This document shows, in pieces, positions 24,898 through 32,571 of a stretch of DNA of 64,000 nucleotides. The notes under the pieces were generated by a model. That model was given only the letters and a program-made list of their open reading frames with translations, had not been told where the DNA came from and searched no databases. The stretch covers positions 1-64,000 of the forward strand of contig NZ_MOBJ01000011.1 in assembly GCF_003732225.1 (NCBI RefSeq), written 5' to 3'. How positions within the stretch are numbered: position 1 is the stretch's first letter; each line of letters starts with the position of its first letter. The position numbers were made by a program, and so were the translations under genes. The stretch comes from Pseudomonas brassicacearum. Its GTDB lineage: Bacteria; Pseudomonadota; Gammaproteobacteria; Pseudomonadales; Pseudomonadaceae.

Positions 24898-25441
24898 TGC
24901 GCTTGGGCATCATCCGCAGCAGGGTGTTATCGCGCACCACGTAATGGTGATACAGCCCGGCCACGGCGTGCAGGCCGATCAACCAATAGCCGATGGTGCC
25001 CGCGAGCTGGTGCCAGCCCTGGATTTGCTTGGCCAGCGGCTTGTTTTCCCCGATCAGCAACGGCAGGTCGACGCCGTAGAACATCACTTGCTGACCTTTG
25101 GCGCTGGTAACCAGCCAGCCGAGAATCGGCGTGGCAATCATGAATATATACAGCGCCCAGTGCATCAACCGGGCAAGCACGGTTTGCCATTGGGGTGAGG
25201 CCGGGAAGATTTTTGGAGCGCTGCCCAGACTGCGGGCAAACAGCCGCAACCAGACCAGTACGAACACCGTCAGGCCGAGCATGTAGTGCGCTTCCGTGAT
25301 CAGGGTCCGCCCGCCACTGCCCTTGGGAAAGATCCCGCGCAGTTCGATACAGGCGTAGACCACCGCCAGCAGTACCAGCATCAACCAGTGCAGCGCGATT
25401 GATACGGTGCTGTAGCGTGATTCGGAATTCTTCCAGGGCAT
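24884..25441 (-). CDS. Cytochrome b561 (CybB-like)
   Basis: This 185-residue inner-membrane di-heme b-type cytochrome has four transmembrane helices. Histidines suited to heme ligation occur in SIALHWLM (helix 1), ITEAHYMLG (helix 2), LARLMHWALY (helix 3) and IGLHAVAGLYHHYV (helix 4). Such proteins pass electrons between quinols and periplasmic acceptors and often act in superoxide or redox defence. It stands alone and converges with the desulfhydrase gene. Confidence 0.88.
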   Translation of the reverse strand: MPWKNSESRYSTVSIALHWLMLVLLAVVYACIELRGIFPKGSGGRTLITEAHYMLGLTVFVLVWLRLFARSLGSAPKIFPASPQWQTVLARLMHWALYIFMIATPILGWLVTSAKGQQVMFYGVDLPLLIGENKPLAKQIQGWHQLAGTIGYWLIGLHAVAGLYHHYVVRDNTLLRMMPKRISPD

Positions 25442-25590
25442 ACGGTTTTCCTCGCTTTTCAGGTCTGAAGTCTCCGTTCTTATGCGACGGAGTGCTTTAA
25501 CTGTAATCCTGTTTGCGTGGATTTGCCTGAGTCAGATCAGGCTTTTCTGCCTCATCGAGCGCTCTGCGACAGATGCTTGGGCAAAAAACG

Positions 25591-25623
25591 GCGCCAGCCC
25601 CGTTCAAGGGCTGGCGCTTTTTT
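25591..25623. terminator. Bidirectional terminator after phnX
   Basis: GCGCCAGCCC / GGGCTGGCGC is a perfect 10-bp stem with an 8-nt loop. It is flanked by AAAAAA on the left and TTTTTT on the right, so it works in both directions; the phnW-phnX transcript runs into it from the right. Confidence 0.88.
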
Positions 25624-25640
25624 GCTTTACTGCGCGGCAA

Positions 25641-26468
25641 TCAACTGCTTTGCGGCATCTCACCGTTGGCCAAGCGCCTGTTGATGTCGGCGATAACTTC
25701 CGGCAGGTCGGTGATGGTGTCGATCATGTAGTGCGGGCGCGAGCTTTCGAACATCGCGTGAATGCGTTTGCGTTCGCTGGCGAGGGGGTCGCTGCCCAGC
25801 GCTCGATAATCGTCGTAGGTCAGGCCCAGCGCGTTGCCCGAGCAGATCAGCGCGACGGTCCACATGCCGGCACGGCGACCTTCGAGAATGCCCGGCACGG
25901 TGTCGTCGATCTTCACGCAGGCGGCGACATCGTCAATGCCCAGGGCGATCACGTTGGCCAGGGCTTGAGCCGGCCATGGGCGGCCATTCGGCACTTCGTC
26001 GGTGGCGACCACGTGGTCAGCCACATAGCCGTTGGTGGCGGCCAGTTCGACGACTTTGTCCATGACCTGCTTCGGATAACCGGAGCACGAGCCGATTTTT
26101 ATCCCTTGCTGGCGCAGGTTGGCGATGGTCTCCAAAGCCCCCGGGATCAGCGCCGAGTGCTCGGCGATTTTTTCGATTTGCAGCGGCATGAAGCGTTTGT
26201 AGAGGGCGGTTACGTCATCGTCGGTCGGCGTACGACCGAAAACCTTGCGATAACGCTCGGCAACTTCTGGCTGATCGCAGAGCGTGCGAATGTGCTCCCA
26301 CTTGCCCATGCCCATCGGCCCGCGGGCTTCTTCGATGGAAACCTGGACGTCGAATTCGGCAAAGGCTTCGACGAAGATCTGGGTCGGCGCGAAAGAGCCG
26401 AAATCGACCACGGTGCCGGCCCAGTCGAGGATGGCGGCTTGCAGCTTGGTTGGATTGTTGTAGTGCAT
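25641..26468 (-). CDS. phnX: Phosphonoacetaldehyde hydrolase (phosphonatase)
   Basis: A 275-residue HAD-family enzyme that splits phosphonoacetaldehyde into acetaldehyde and phosphate, the second step of 2-aminoethylphosphonate use. The Asp nucleophile is Asp15 in AILDWAGTVVDFG, the Schiff-base Lys is Lys56 in MGMGKWEH, and the later HAD motifs SCSGYPKQVM and CVKIDDTVPGILEG are present. ATG 26468 was chosen because homologues start MHYNNPTKLQ; the upstream open frame runs into the REP doublet. It lies downstream of phnW, with the REP doublet in between. Confidence 0.94.
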   Translation of the reverse strand: MHYNNPTKLQAAILDWAGTVVDFGSFAPTQIFVEAFAEFDVQVSIEEARGPMGMGKWEHIRTLCDQPEVAERYRKVFGRTPTDDDVTALYKRFMPLQIEKIAEHSALIPGALETIANLRQQGIKIGSCSGYPKQVMDKVVELAATNGYVADHVVATDEVPNGRPWPAQALANVIALGIDDVAACVKIDDTVPGILEGRRAGMWTVALICSGNALGLTYDDYRALGSDPLASERKRIHAMFESSRPHYMIDTITDLPEVIADINRRLANGEMPQSS

Positions 26469-26512
26469 GGTGATCAAGATCCTGTGGCAACTGGCTATTG
26501 GAGAGCGTTTTT

Positions 26513-26602
26513 TGTGGGAGCGAGCTTGCTCGCGATAGCGGACAGTCATTCAACATTGATGTCGACTGACATGGCCTCATCGCGAGCAAGCTCGCTCCCA
26601 CA
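26513..26602. repeat. REP doublet between phnW and phnX
   Basis: TGTGGGAGCGAGCTTGCTCG and its perfect reverse complement (26513-26532 and 26583-26602, extended by CGATA/TCATCG) flank about 50 bp. It lies inside an operon, where such hairpins can stabilise or attenuate the upstream message. Confidence 0.92.
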
Positions 26603-26617
26603 GGGTGCTGTGGTGTT

Positions 26618-27727
26618 TCAGATATCGAGGACTTCCATTTCGCGCAGTGCTTCGGCGACCGCGGCCACAGCCGCTCGCATCTCGGCCTGATTGACGTGGC
26701 CGATGCAGCCGACGCGGAAGGTTTCGACCTGGGTCAACTTGCCCGGATAGAGGATGAAGCCCTTGGCCTTCACGCGTTCGTAGAACGCTTTGAACTGGTA
26801 ACGCGGATCTTTCGGCGCATGGAAGGTGACGATGATCGGCGCCTGGATCGCGGCAGGCAGGAAGCTGCGCAAGCCGAGTTTGGCCATTTCATCGAGCAGC
26901 ACCTGGCAATTGTTCGCGTAACGCTGATGCCGCGCCGGCAAGCCGCCTTCTTCGTTGTATTGCAGCAGCGCTTCGTGCAGCGCCGCGACCACGTGGGTCG
27001 GCGGGGTGAAGCGCCATTGGCCGGTCTTGGCCATGTAGGCGTATTGATCGAACAGGTCCATCGCCAGCGAATGGGAGTTGCCGGCGGCATTCGCCAGGGC
27101 GGATTTGTTGGCGAAGACGAAACCCATGCCTGGTACGCCTTCCAGGCATTTGCCCGAGGCGGCGATCAGTGCGTCGAACGGTACTTGCCGAGCGTCGATC
27201 GGCAGTGCGCCAAAGGAACTCATGGCATCGATGATCAGACGTTTGCCGTGTTGGGCGATGATGTGGGCGATTTCCGGCAAGGGATTAAGTATCCCGGTGC
27301 TGGTTTCGCAGTGGATCAGCGCCACGTGGGTGATGCTGCTGTCGGCTTGTAGCAGGCGGTCGACGTCGGCGGCGGTGGTCGGCTCGTCTTCAGCCGTTTC
27401 GAACGTACTGAAGGACCGGCCGAGCACTTCGCAGATCTTCGCCAGGCGTTTGCCGTAAGCGCCGTTGATCAGCACCAGCACTTTGCCGTCGCGGGGCACC
27501 AGGGTGCCGATGGCCGCTTCGACAGCGAAGGTGCCGCTGCCCTGCAACGGCACGCAGTGGTGGCTATCGGCACCATTGATGATTGCCAACAGCTGTTCGC
27601 AGAGGCTGGCGGTCAATTGGTTGAAGCGGTCATCCCATGAACCCCAGTCCACCATCATCGCCTGACGGGTGCGCTGCGACGTGGTCAATGGGCCGGGGGT
27701 CAGCAGGATGGGTTCGGCGGTACTCAT
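26618..27727 (-). CDS. phnW: 2-aminoethylphosphonate--pyruvate transaminase
   Basis: A 369-residue class V PLP aminotransferase that converts 2-aminoethylphosphonate and pyruvate to phosphonoacetaldehyde and alanine. It has the typical start ILLTPGPLTTSQRTRQAMMVDWGSWD, the PLP-Lys in AASGKCLEGVPGMGFV and the substrate loop GSGTFAVEAAIGT. The chosen start at 27727 gives MSTAEPILLTPGP. First gene of the phnWX operon and divergent from a LysR gene 111 bp away. Confidence 0.95.
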   Translation of the reverse strand: MSTAEPILLTPGPLTTSQRTRQAMMVDWGSWDDRFNQLTASLCEQLLAIINGADSHHCVPLQGSGTFAVEAAIGTLVPRDGKVLVLINGAYGKRLAKICEVLGRSFSTFETAEDEPTTAADVDRLLQADSSITHVALIHCETSTGILNPLPEIAHIIAQHGKRLIIDAMSSFGALPIDARQVPFDALIAASGKCLEGVPGMGFVFANKSALANAAGNSHSLAMDLFDQYAYMAKTGQWRFTPPTHVVAALHEALLQYNEEGGLPARHQRYANNCQVLLDEMAKLGLRSFLPAAIQAPIIVTFHAPKDPRYQFKAFYERVKAKGFILYPGKLTQVETFRVGCIGHVNQAEMRAAVAAVAEALREMEVLDI

Positions 27728-27774
27728 TCGGGTGTCCTCGCAATCAGTGGGATGAAGCTGCGGGAGATAAATTG

Positions 27775-27801
27775 CAATTTGCCGTTCCATCAATCAAATT
27801 G
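27775..27801. promoter_or_regulatory. Candidate LysR operator between phnW and the LysR gene
   Basis: A perfect 7-bp inverted repeat, CAATTTG-N13-CAAATTG, lies midway in the 111-bp divergent spacer. It fits the size of a LysR-type site and contains a T-N11-A pattern, but this is read by eye and not tested. Confidence 0.5.
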
Positions 27802-27838
27802 TTTGTTGTTATGCCAACCATCAGTAAGGCCGATAGCT

Positions 27839-28705
27839 ATGAATCTGTTCCAACTCCGCGCATTTGATGCAGTGGCCCGTGAAGGCAGTTTCACCCGCGC
27901 CGCTGCCCGTCTGTTCATCAGCCAACCGGCGGTCACCGGGCATATCAAGGCGCTGGAGGAGCACTATCAGATCACCCTGCTGCGGCGCACTGCGCGGCGG
28001 GTCGAGCTGACGGAGGAGGGCACCAAGCTTGCGGCGATTACCCGGGCGATGTTCGGCCTGGCCGAAGAGGCGCAAGTGATGCTTGAGGCCAATCGGCAGT
28101 TATTGACCGGTCGTTTGGAGGTGGCGGCGGATGGTCCGCACCTGGTCATGCCGATGCTCGCCAGCCTGCGTGCGCGGTATCCGGGGATTACCGTGAATCT
28201 GCGGCTGGGCAATGCCCAGGAAACCCTCGCGGCATTGTTGTCCGAGCACGCCGACGTGGCGGTGCTGACCGAGGTCGAGCCGCGTAAAGGCCTGCACCTG
28301 CAAGCCTTGAGCGAGTCACGGATCTGCGCGCTGGTGCCGGAGGGGCACCCATGGTCGACGCTGCGCGAAGGCGTGGCGCTCAAGCAACTGGATCAGGTGA
28401 TCATGGTGTTGCGCGAGCTGAGTTCGATCACCCGTCGCACGTTCGATGCGGCCTGCGCTCAGGCCAGGGTCAGTCCGCGGGTGCTGCTGGAACTGGACAG
28501 CCGGGAGGCGGTGACCGAAGCAGTGGCGGCCGAGTTGGGGGTGGGCGTGGTGTCTTCAGTGGAAGTCAGCCACGACCCGCGTGTGCGGGCGGTGCCGATT
28601 ATTGGCGACGGACTGCTCAACCGGCACATGATCGGCTGCATGGAGCGGCGCCGGGATTTGCGCTTGATACAGGCGTTTTTCGACCTCGCACCAAATTCCG
28701 CGTAG
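27839..28705 (+). CDS. LysR-type regulator, probably of phnWX
   Basis: A 288-residue LysR regulator with N-terminal helix-turn-helix MNLFQLRAFDAVAREGSFTRAA...ISQPAVTGHIKALE and an effector-binding domain. The start at ATG 27839 is the one used by homologues; an in-frame ATG at 27752 would run through the promoter spacer. Divergent placement next to phnW strongly suggests control of 2-aminoethylphosphonate use, as seen for similarly placed LysR genes in other proteobacteria. The 3' end runs into a REP doublet, which starts at the stop codon. Confidence 0.88.
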   Translation: MNLFQLRAFDAVAREGSFTRAAARLFISQPAVTGHIKALEEHYQITLLRRTARRVELTEEGTKLAAITRAMFGLAEEAQVMLEANRQLLTGRLEVAADGPHLVMPMLASLRARYPGITVNLRLGNAQETLAALLSEHADVAVLTEVEPRKGLHLQALSESRICALVPEGHPWSTLREGVALKQLDQVIMVLRELSSITRRTFDAACAQARVSPRVLLELDSREAVTEAVAAELGVGVVSSVEVSHDPRVRAVPIIGDGLLNRHMIGCMERRRDLRLIQAFFDLAPNSA

Positions 28706-28783
28706 GAGCTGCCGCAGGCTGCGATCTTTTGATCTTGAAAAACAACGTCAAAAGATCGCAGCCTGCGGCAGCTCCTACGCAGG
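28703..28783. repeat. REP doublet, nearly perfect palindrome
   Basis: CGTAGGAGCTGCCGCAGGCT...GATCTTTTGA and its exact reverse complement flank a spacer of about 15 bp. The arms are longer than 30 bp. The left arm contains the TAG stop of the LysR gene and the right arm contains the TAG stop (28775-28777) of the DUF6124 gene, so both convergent genes end inside it. Confidence 0.93.
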
Positions 28784-29146
28784 TTCAGGTGTATCGAGGT
28801 GATCCAGTGCGCGATTCACCGCCAGTTCGGCTAAAGAGATCATTTGTTGAATCGCCAGCGCGGTATTGCGCTTGGGGCCTTCGAGGTCAAACGCCAGATC
28901 GCTGGCCATGACATTGGCCGAGGCAAGGGTTTCGCAGGCGTGGGCCAGCAGGGTTTCACTGTCGACGTCGGGGGCAATGACGAAAATGCAGCCGGGACGC
29001 CGGTCGGCTAACAGTGCCTTGGTCTCAGGCAGTACCAGGTAATGATCGAGCGCACGGTGCGCGGCGGCGTGGAGTTCTTTTGAATCGAGGGAGGCGTAAG
29101 GGGAAACGGGGTCGGTTTCGGGCGGATTGGGTGTGGCTTTGAACAT
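28775..29146 (-). CDS. DUF6124-family protein
   Basis: A 123-residue protein of a Pseudomonas-restricted family that I recall as DUF6124: MFKATPNPP start, DSKELHAAAHRALDHYL, IAPDVDSETLLAHACETLASANVMASDLAF, LEGPKRNTALAIQQMISLAELAVNRALDHL. It is all-helical, with no membrane segment or catalytic motif, and no function is known. AGGAG at 29154-29158 fixes ATG 29146. Upstream lies a 250-nt structured leader in which a GCTCC can pair with this ribosome site. A second, diverged family member lies at 47.3 kb. Confidence 0.82.
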   Translation of the reverse strand: MFKATPNPPETDPVSPYASLDSKELHAAAHRALDHYLVLPETKALLADRRPGCIFVIAPDVDSETLLAHACETLASANVMASDLAFDLEGPKRNTALAIQQMISLAELAVNRALDHLDTPEPA

Positions 29147-29152
29147 GCTGAT

Positions 29153-29404
29153 GCTCCTAGAGTCATGGAGCTGCCACGATTTGCTGCGAAGCAAAGGGGG
29201 GTGGCAGCTGTACGCGGGTTCGCAGACCGGGACTCTAGAACCGGCAGACCCGAAGGTCTCCCACGCACAACCGCCATAACATGAACTGACAGGCATAGAG
29301 GACACCTGCTCACGAACGGGGACGTTGTGCGTCTAGAGATTACCCGGGCTGCGAAACCCGGTCGCTGAATGGGCAGCGACACGGAAACAATAGGGGCCAG
29401 GCCC
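29153..29404 (-). ncRNA. Structured mRNA leader of the DUF6124 gene (candidate cis-RNA)
   Basis: On the minus strand, a set of helices nests about one loop: CGGGTTTCGCAG (29360-29349) with CTGCGAACCCG (29225-29215); CCGGG with CCCGG (29347-29343 / 29231-29227); CTCTAGA with TCTAGAG (29338-29332 / 29239-29233); CGCACAAC with GTTGTGCG (29331-29324 / 29271-29264). A side hairpin AGACC-TTCG-GGTCT (29259-29246) has the very stable cUUCGg loop. Nearer the gene, AGCTGCCAC/GTGGCAGCT (29209-29201 / 29177-29169) encloses TTTGCT/AGCAAA. GCTCC (29171-29167) can instead pair with the ribosome site GGAGC (29157-29153). Upstream are GTCGCTG/CAGCGAC (29361-29380) and GGGCC-A-GGCCC (29394-29404). I match it to no named RNA family. 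Confidence 0.65.
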
Positions 29405-29498
29405 AAGACGCACAAGCCGGCGGATTCTGGCGCAGGTGTAGGCCGCTACGCAAGGTGCTGTAGCCCGCGACGAAGGCTGAGTCGGCAAACATAAACAC

Positions 29499-29672
29499 CC
29501 GTAGCAGCTGCCGAGCCCGCGAGGCTGCGTCCGGCCGCGAAGCGGTCGTAAAATCATGCAACACGTTCTGTCAGGTAAACCGAGTACGCAGGATTTGCGA
29601 GGACTGCGTCCTCGAACGCAGCCTCGCGGGCTCGACAGCTGCTACGGGCTCGACAATTGCTACGGGCTCGGC
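29499..29672. repeat. Palindromic repeat element, copy A (GTAGCAGCTGCCGAGCCCGCG family)
   Basis: Long inverted ends, CGTAGCAGCTGCCGAGCCCG... and its reverse complement at 29610-29647, flank an internal sequence. The internal part contains GCGAAGCGGTCGT, CAGGTAAACCG and GAGGACTGCGTCCTCGAACG, all matched by the element at 62.1 kb. A partial extra copy of the right end (CTCGACAATTGCTACGGG) follows at 29648-29665. It looks like a REP-type MITE lying between vgrG and the DUF6124 leader. Confidence 0.85.
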
Positions 29673-29699
29673 CCTGTAATCACCAAACGTCAATAGAAC

Positions 29700-31583
29700 C
29701 TAGGGAGTAGCGTCCGGACGGTTCACCAGCCAATCGAACAGCAGACGGGTTTCACGAGGCTGGCACTGAGCGCTGGCGGTGTTGGCGCTGTTGATAAAGC
29801 TCAGACGCTGCTCGCTGTTCCAGAATTGCTGGAAGTAATCGGCCAGCGCCACACATTGCCCCGGATACAGCAGGCAGAGTTGTTCGGGGGTACGGGCGAA
29901 CTCGCTGGCCAGGCGCTGTTTCTGTTCGTTCGTCAGCGACAGGTTACCCAGTGCCCGGCTTTTACCGGTCATCACCACATCGTCACGGTTGAGGCTCCCC
30001 AGCTCCTTGAGCCCGGGGCGCGGCATGCGCACGATGTACCACGTGGTGTCGGCCAGACGTTCGGTGGTGGCGGGAGGCCGTTCGAACAGGTAGATCTCGC
30101 CGCTCCAGCTAGAGGCCGGTGGTGGCGCCTGTTCAGTGGTAACCAACTGAGGCTCTGACGGGGGGATGCTTGCAGGATTCACGTTCAGGAAATCGCCATT
30201 GCCGCTGGGGCTCATGGGTTGATCATCGGCCCTTTGCAGCGGCTCGCCCGGTTGTACGCCAGCGAAACCTGTGCAGAGCACCGGCCGATCAGGATCACCA
30301 TCGAGGAAACTCACGTGCACCTCGCTGCCAGCCAGTGGCAAGCTCGAGCGCCCCGTCCCGGCGTGTGCAATCGGCAACCAGATGCTTGAGGAGCCTTGCC
30401 CGCCGGATTGCGGCTCAGGCCACAGGCAGATGTTGATTCGCCCGTGTTCGTCGACGTGCGGCGGCTTACCGGCCGGACCGAGGACCTGAGCCATCTGGTA
30501 ACCACTGATACACGGCCTGGAATGTTTGAGGGCCGGTCGGAACGCGGTTGACCAGGGAATGGCCTTGAACTGATTGCGATAACCCTCAGTTTCAGGCAAC
30601 GCCGTGTCGACATCAGGCTTTTTGCCCTGATGCAGCACTTCACTTAATAACCATTGATCGTTGAACGCCGGGACGGGATGCGCGGTGACTTGCAGCAGCC
30701 GGCCGCTGAGCAGTTCGGGCAGCGTACTGTGGCCCTGGATCTGGCGATGCAGGCTGCGCAGCCGCTCGAGCTCGCGGCGACCGAGCTGGTTGCGCCGGGC
30801 CTTTTGGGGAGTGATTCGGCCCGTTGGGTGCAGGCTGTCGAGGTCTGTCTGGTTTGCAGAGTCTCCAGGTTCGGTTGCCGCGAGGTGAGTTCTGGCGTGC
30901 TGCTGGAGTGTTGTTCGCGGCCCGGTGGTCAGCCGGCTATGGCATTGAAAGAGCTGGCTGATCCGTGGCTGTTGGGCATTCAACGCGCTGGGGTGAAAAG
31001 CACTCTCGACCGGCTGCTGCGCAAAGCTTTCACAGTCATCGGCGAACACCAGCACATGCCCCTCGCATTGGTGTTCGAAGTGATAGTGGATGCCTTCCTC
31101 TTCGCACAGTCGTTGCAACAGGTGCAGATCGGTTTCATCGTACTGAATACAAAACGGGCGCCGCGGATACTCACCGTTTGATAGCTCAAAACGATAACTG
31201 TCGGGCGGCAGTCGATGCTCTGCCAGCAGCTGGCGCAGGATCTCTGGCACGCTCAGTTGCTGGAATACCCGTCGACAGCGCTGTTGCTCCAGCGCAAGCA
31301 GGCGGGGGGCCAGGTTCAGGGTGTAGCCGATCTGCTGCGCGCCGCAGTACTGCAGGCCGGCGCTGTGGATGATGCCGTGAATGCCAGTGTTGTGGCTCAG
31401 GTGCAGAAATGCCGGCTGATGTAGCAGTTGATCCAGATTCATTGCGGGCAGTGGGCCGAGCATTTCGATGTCGAATCGATAGACCTGGTTGAGGGCTTCG
31501 CGACCGCTGAACTGTCGGACCTGAAAGCTTGACGCGAACTCGGTGAGCGTCAGGGTGAAGGGACTTTCCATGTCGTTGCGCAT
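29700..31583 (-). CDS. Orphan T6SS spike protein VgrG (TssI) with unusual C-terminus
   Basis: This 627-residue protein has the gp27-like N-terminal half of VgrG (FTLTLTEFASSFQVRQFSGRE, PFCIQYDETDLHLLQRLCEEEG) and the gp5 OB-fold with EHGRINICLWP and VSFLDGDPDRPVLCTGF near residues 380-440. The regular beta-helix that normally follows is missing. It is replaced by a Pro/Ser linker and about 130 residues (LFERPPATTERLADTTWYIVRMP...) with no recognised domain. No Hcp, effector, adaptor or other T6SS gene is nearby. Start: ATG 31583 with AAGAG upstream; ATG 31571 is an alternative. VgrG trimers form the tip punctured into target cells; the tail may be an effector or cargo adaptor. Confidence 0.8.
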   Translation of the reverse strand: MRNDMESPFTLTLTEFASSFQVRQFSGREALNQVYRFDIEMLGPLPAMNLDQLLHQPAFLHLSHNTGIHGIIHSAGLQYCGAQQIGYTLNLAPRLLALEQQRCRRVFQQLSVPEILRQLLAEHRLPPDSYRFELSNGEYPRRPFCIQYDETDLHLLQRLCEEEGIHYHFEHQCEGHVLVFADDCESFAQQPVESAFHPSALNAQQPRISQLFQCHSRLTTGPRTTLQQHARTHLAATEPGDSANQTDLDSLHPTGRITPQKARRNQLGRRELERLRSLHRQIQGHSTLPELLSGRLLQVTAHPVPAFNDQWLLSEVLHQGKKPDVDTALPETEGYRNQFKAIPWSTAFRPALKHSRPCISGYQMAQVLGPAGKPPHVDEHGRINICLWPEPQSGGQGSSSIWLPIAHAGTGRSSLPLAGSEVHVSFLDGDPDRPVLCTGFAGVQPGEPLQRADDQPMSPSGNGDFLNVNPASIPPSEPQLVTTEQAPPPASSWSGEIYLFERPPATTERLADTTWYIVRMPRPGLKELGSLNRDDVVMTGKSRALGNLSLTNEQKQRLASEFARTPEQLCLLYPGQCVALADYFQQFWNSEQRLSFINSANTASAQCQPRETRLLFDWLVNRPDATP

Positions 31584-31802
31584 CAAACACTCTTCTGCCT
31601 TGAAGTACGGGGCACAGAGGTTACGAAACACTGGCGCTCAATAGTCACGGTAAACCGACATTTCAGAAAAGCCCTACAACAGGTTGTGACGATGTCGATC
31701 GCTCACAACACTTTTTGGTCGATTGCCAACTTTTTGCCGTATAAACTTGCGCAAAGCGTCGGCCAATAGATGTCTCGGCGCCACAGATCAAGAGAGTGAG
31801 TA

Positions 31803-32507
31803 ATGGGCGCACAGTGGAAGGTTAAACACAAAGAAGCGGCAGCCAACGCCAAGGGCAAGATCTTCGGCAAACTGGTGAAGGAAATCACCATTGCTGCACG
31901 TAACGGCGCTGATATCAGCACCAACGCGCACCTGCGACTGGTGGTCGAACAGGCCAAGAAAGCCTCGATGCCGCGTGAAACCCTGGAGCGTGCCATCAAG
32001 AAAGGTTCGGGCCAGCTCGGCGAAACTGTGCAGTACCACCGCGTGACGTACGAAGGTTTCGCCCCGCATCAGGTGCCGCTGATCGTTGAGTGCGTGACCG
32101 ACAACATCAACCGTACCGTGGCGGAAATCCGCGTAGCGTTCCGTAAAGGGCAGTTGGGCGCTTCCGGCTCCGTGGCCTGGGACTTCGACCACGTGGGCAT
32201 GATCGAGGCGTCCCCGGACACCCCGGATGCCGATCCGGAAATGGCCGCCATCGAAGCCGGTGCACAGGATTTCGAGCCGGGCGAAGACGGCGCGACCCTG
32301 TTCATCACCGAAGCCACCGACCTCGACTCGGTACAGAAAGCCTTGCCTGAGCAGGGTTTCACGGTGTTGTCGGCGAAACTTGGTTACAAGCCGAAGAACC
32401 CGGTCAGCGGTTTGACCGACGCGCAAATGGAAGAAGTCGAAGCCTTCCTCGAAGGCCTCGATAACCACGACGACGTGCAGGACATGTTTGTCGGGTTGGC
32501 GGGTTAA
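31803..32507 (+). CDS. YebC/PmpR-family protein (TACO1-like)
   Basis: A 234-residue YebC-family protein: MGAQWKVKHKEAAANAKGKIFGKLVKEITIAAR, YEGFAPHQVPLIVECVTDNINRTVAEIR, and TDAQMEEVEAFLEGLDNHDDVQDMF. Members were long named transcriptional regulators (PmpR in P. aeruginosa); recent work shows they help ribosomes through polyproline stretches. Pseudomonads usually have this shorter paralogue as well as a longer copy near ruvC. Single gene with its own terminator. Confidence 0.92.
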   Translation: MGAQWKVKHKEAAANAKGKIFGKLVKEITIAARNGADISTNAHLRLVVEQAKKASMPRETLERAIKKGSGQLGETVQYHRVTYEGFAPHQVPLIVECVTDNINRTVAEIRVAFRKGQLGASGSVAWDFDHVGMIEASPDTPDADPEMAAIEAGAQDFEPGEDGATLFITEATDLDSVQKALPEQGFTVLSAKLGYKPKNPVSGLTDAQMEEVEAFLEGLDNHDDVQDMFVGLAG

Positions 32508-32540
32508 GCCGGCGGCTACTGTCGTCTGACAGGCTGTCTT

Positions 32541-32570
32541 CGCGGGCATCATTGCGATGCCCGCGTTTGT
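32541..32570. terminator. Terminator between convergent yebC-like and LRR-kinase genes
   Basis: CGCGGGCATC-ATTGC-GATGCCCGCG is a perfect 10-bp stem followed by TTTGTTT, ending just at the 3' end of the minus-strand kinase gene. Confidence 0.85.
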
Positions 32571-32571
32571 T

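Noticed and set aside
29340..29564. Small minus-strand frames of about 74 codons in the structured leader and repeat
   Set aside because: Composition follows the palindromic DNA, they overlap each other in two frames and lack ribosome sites.
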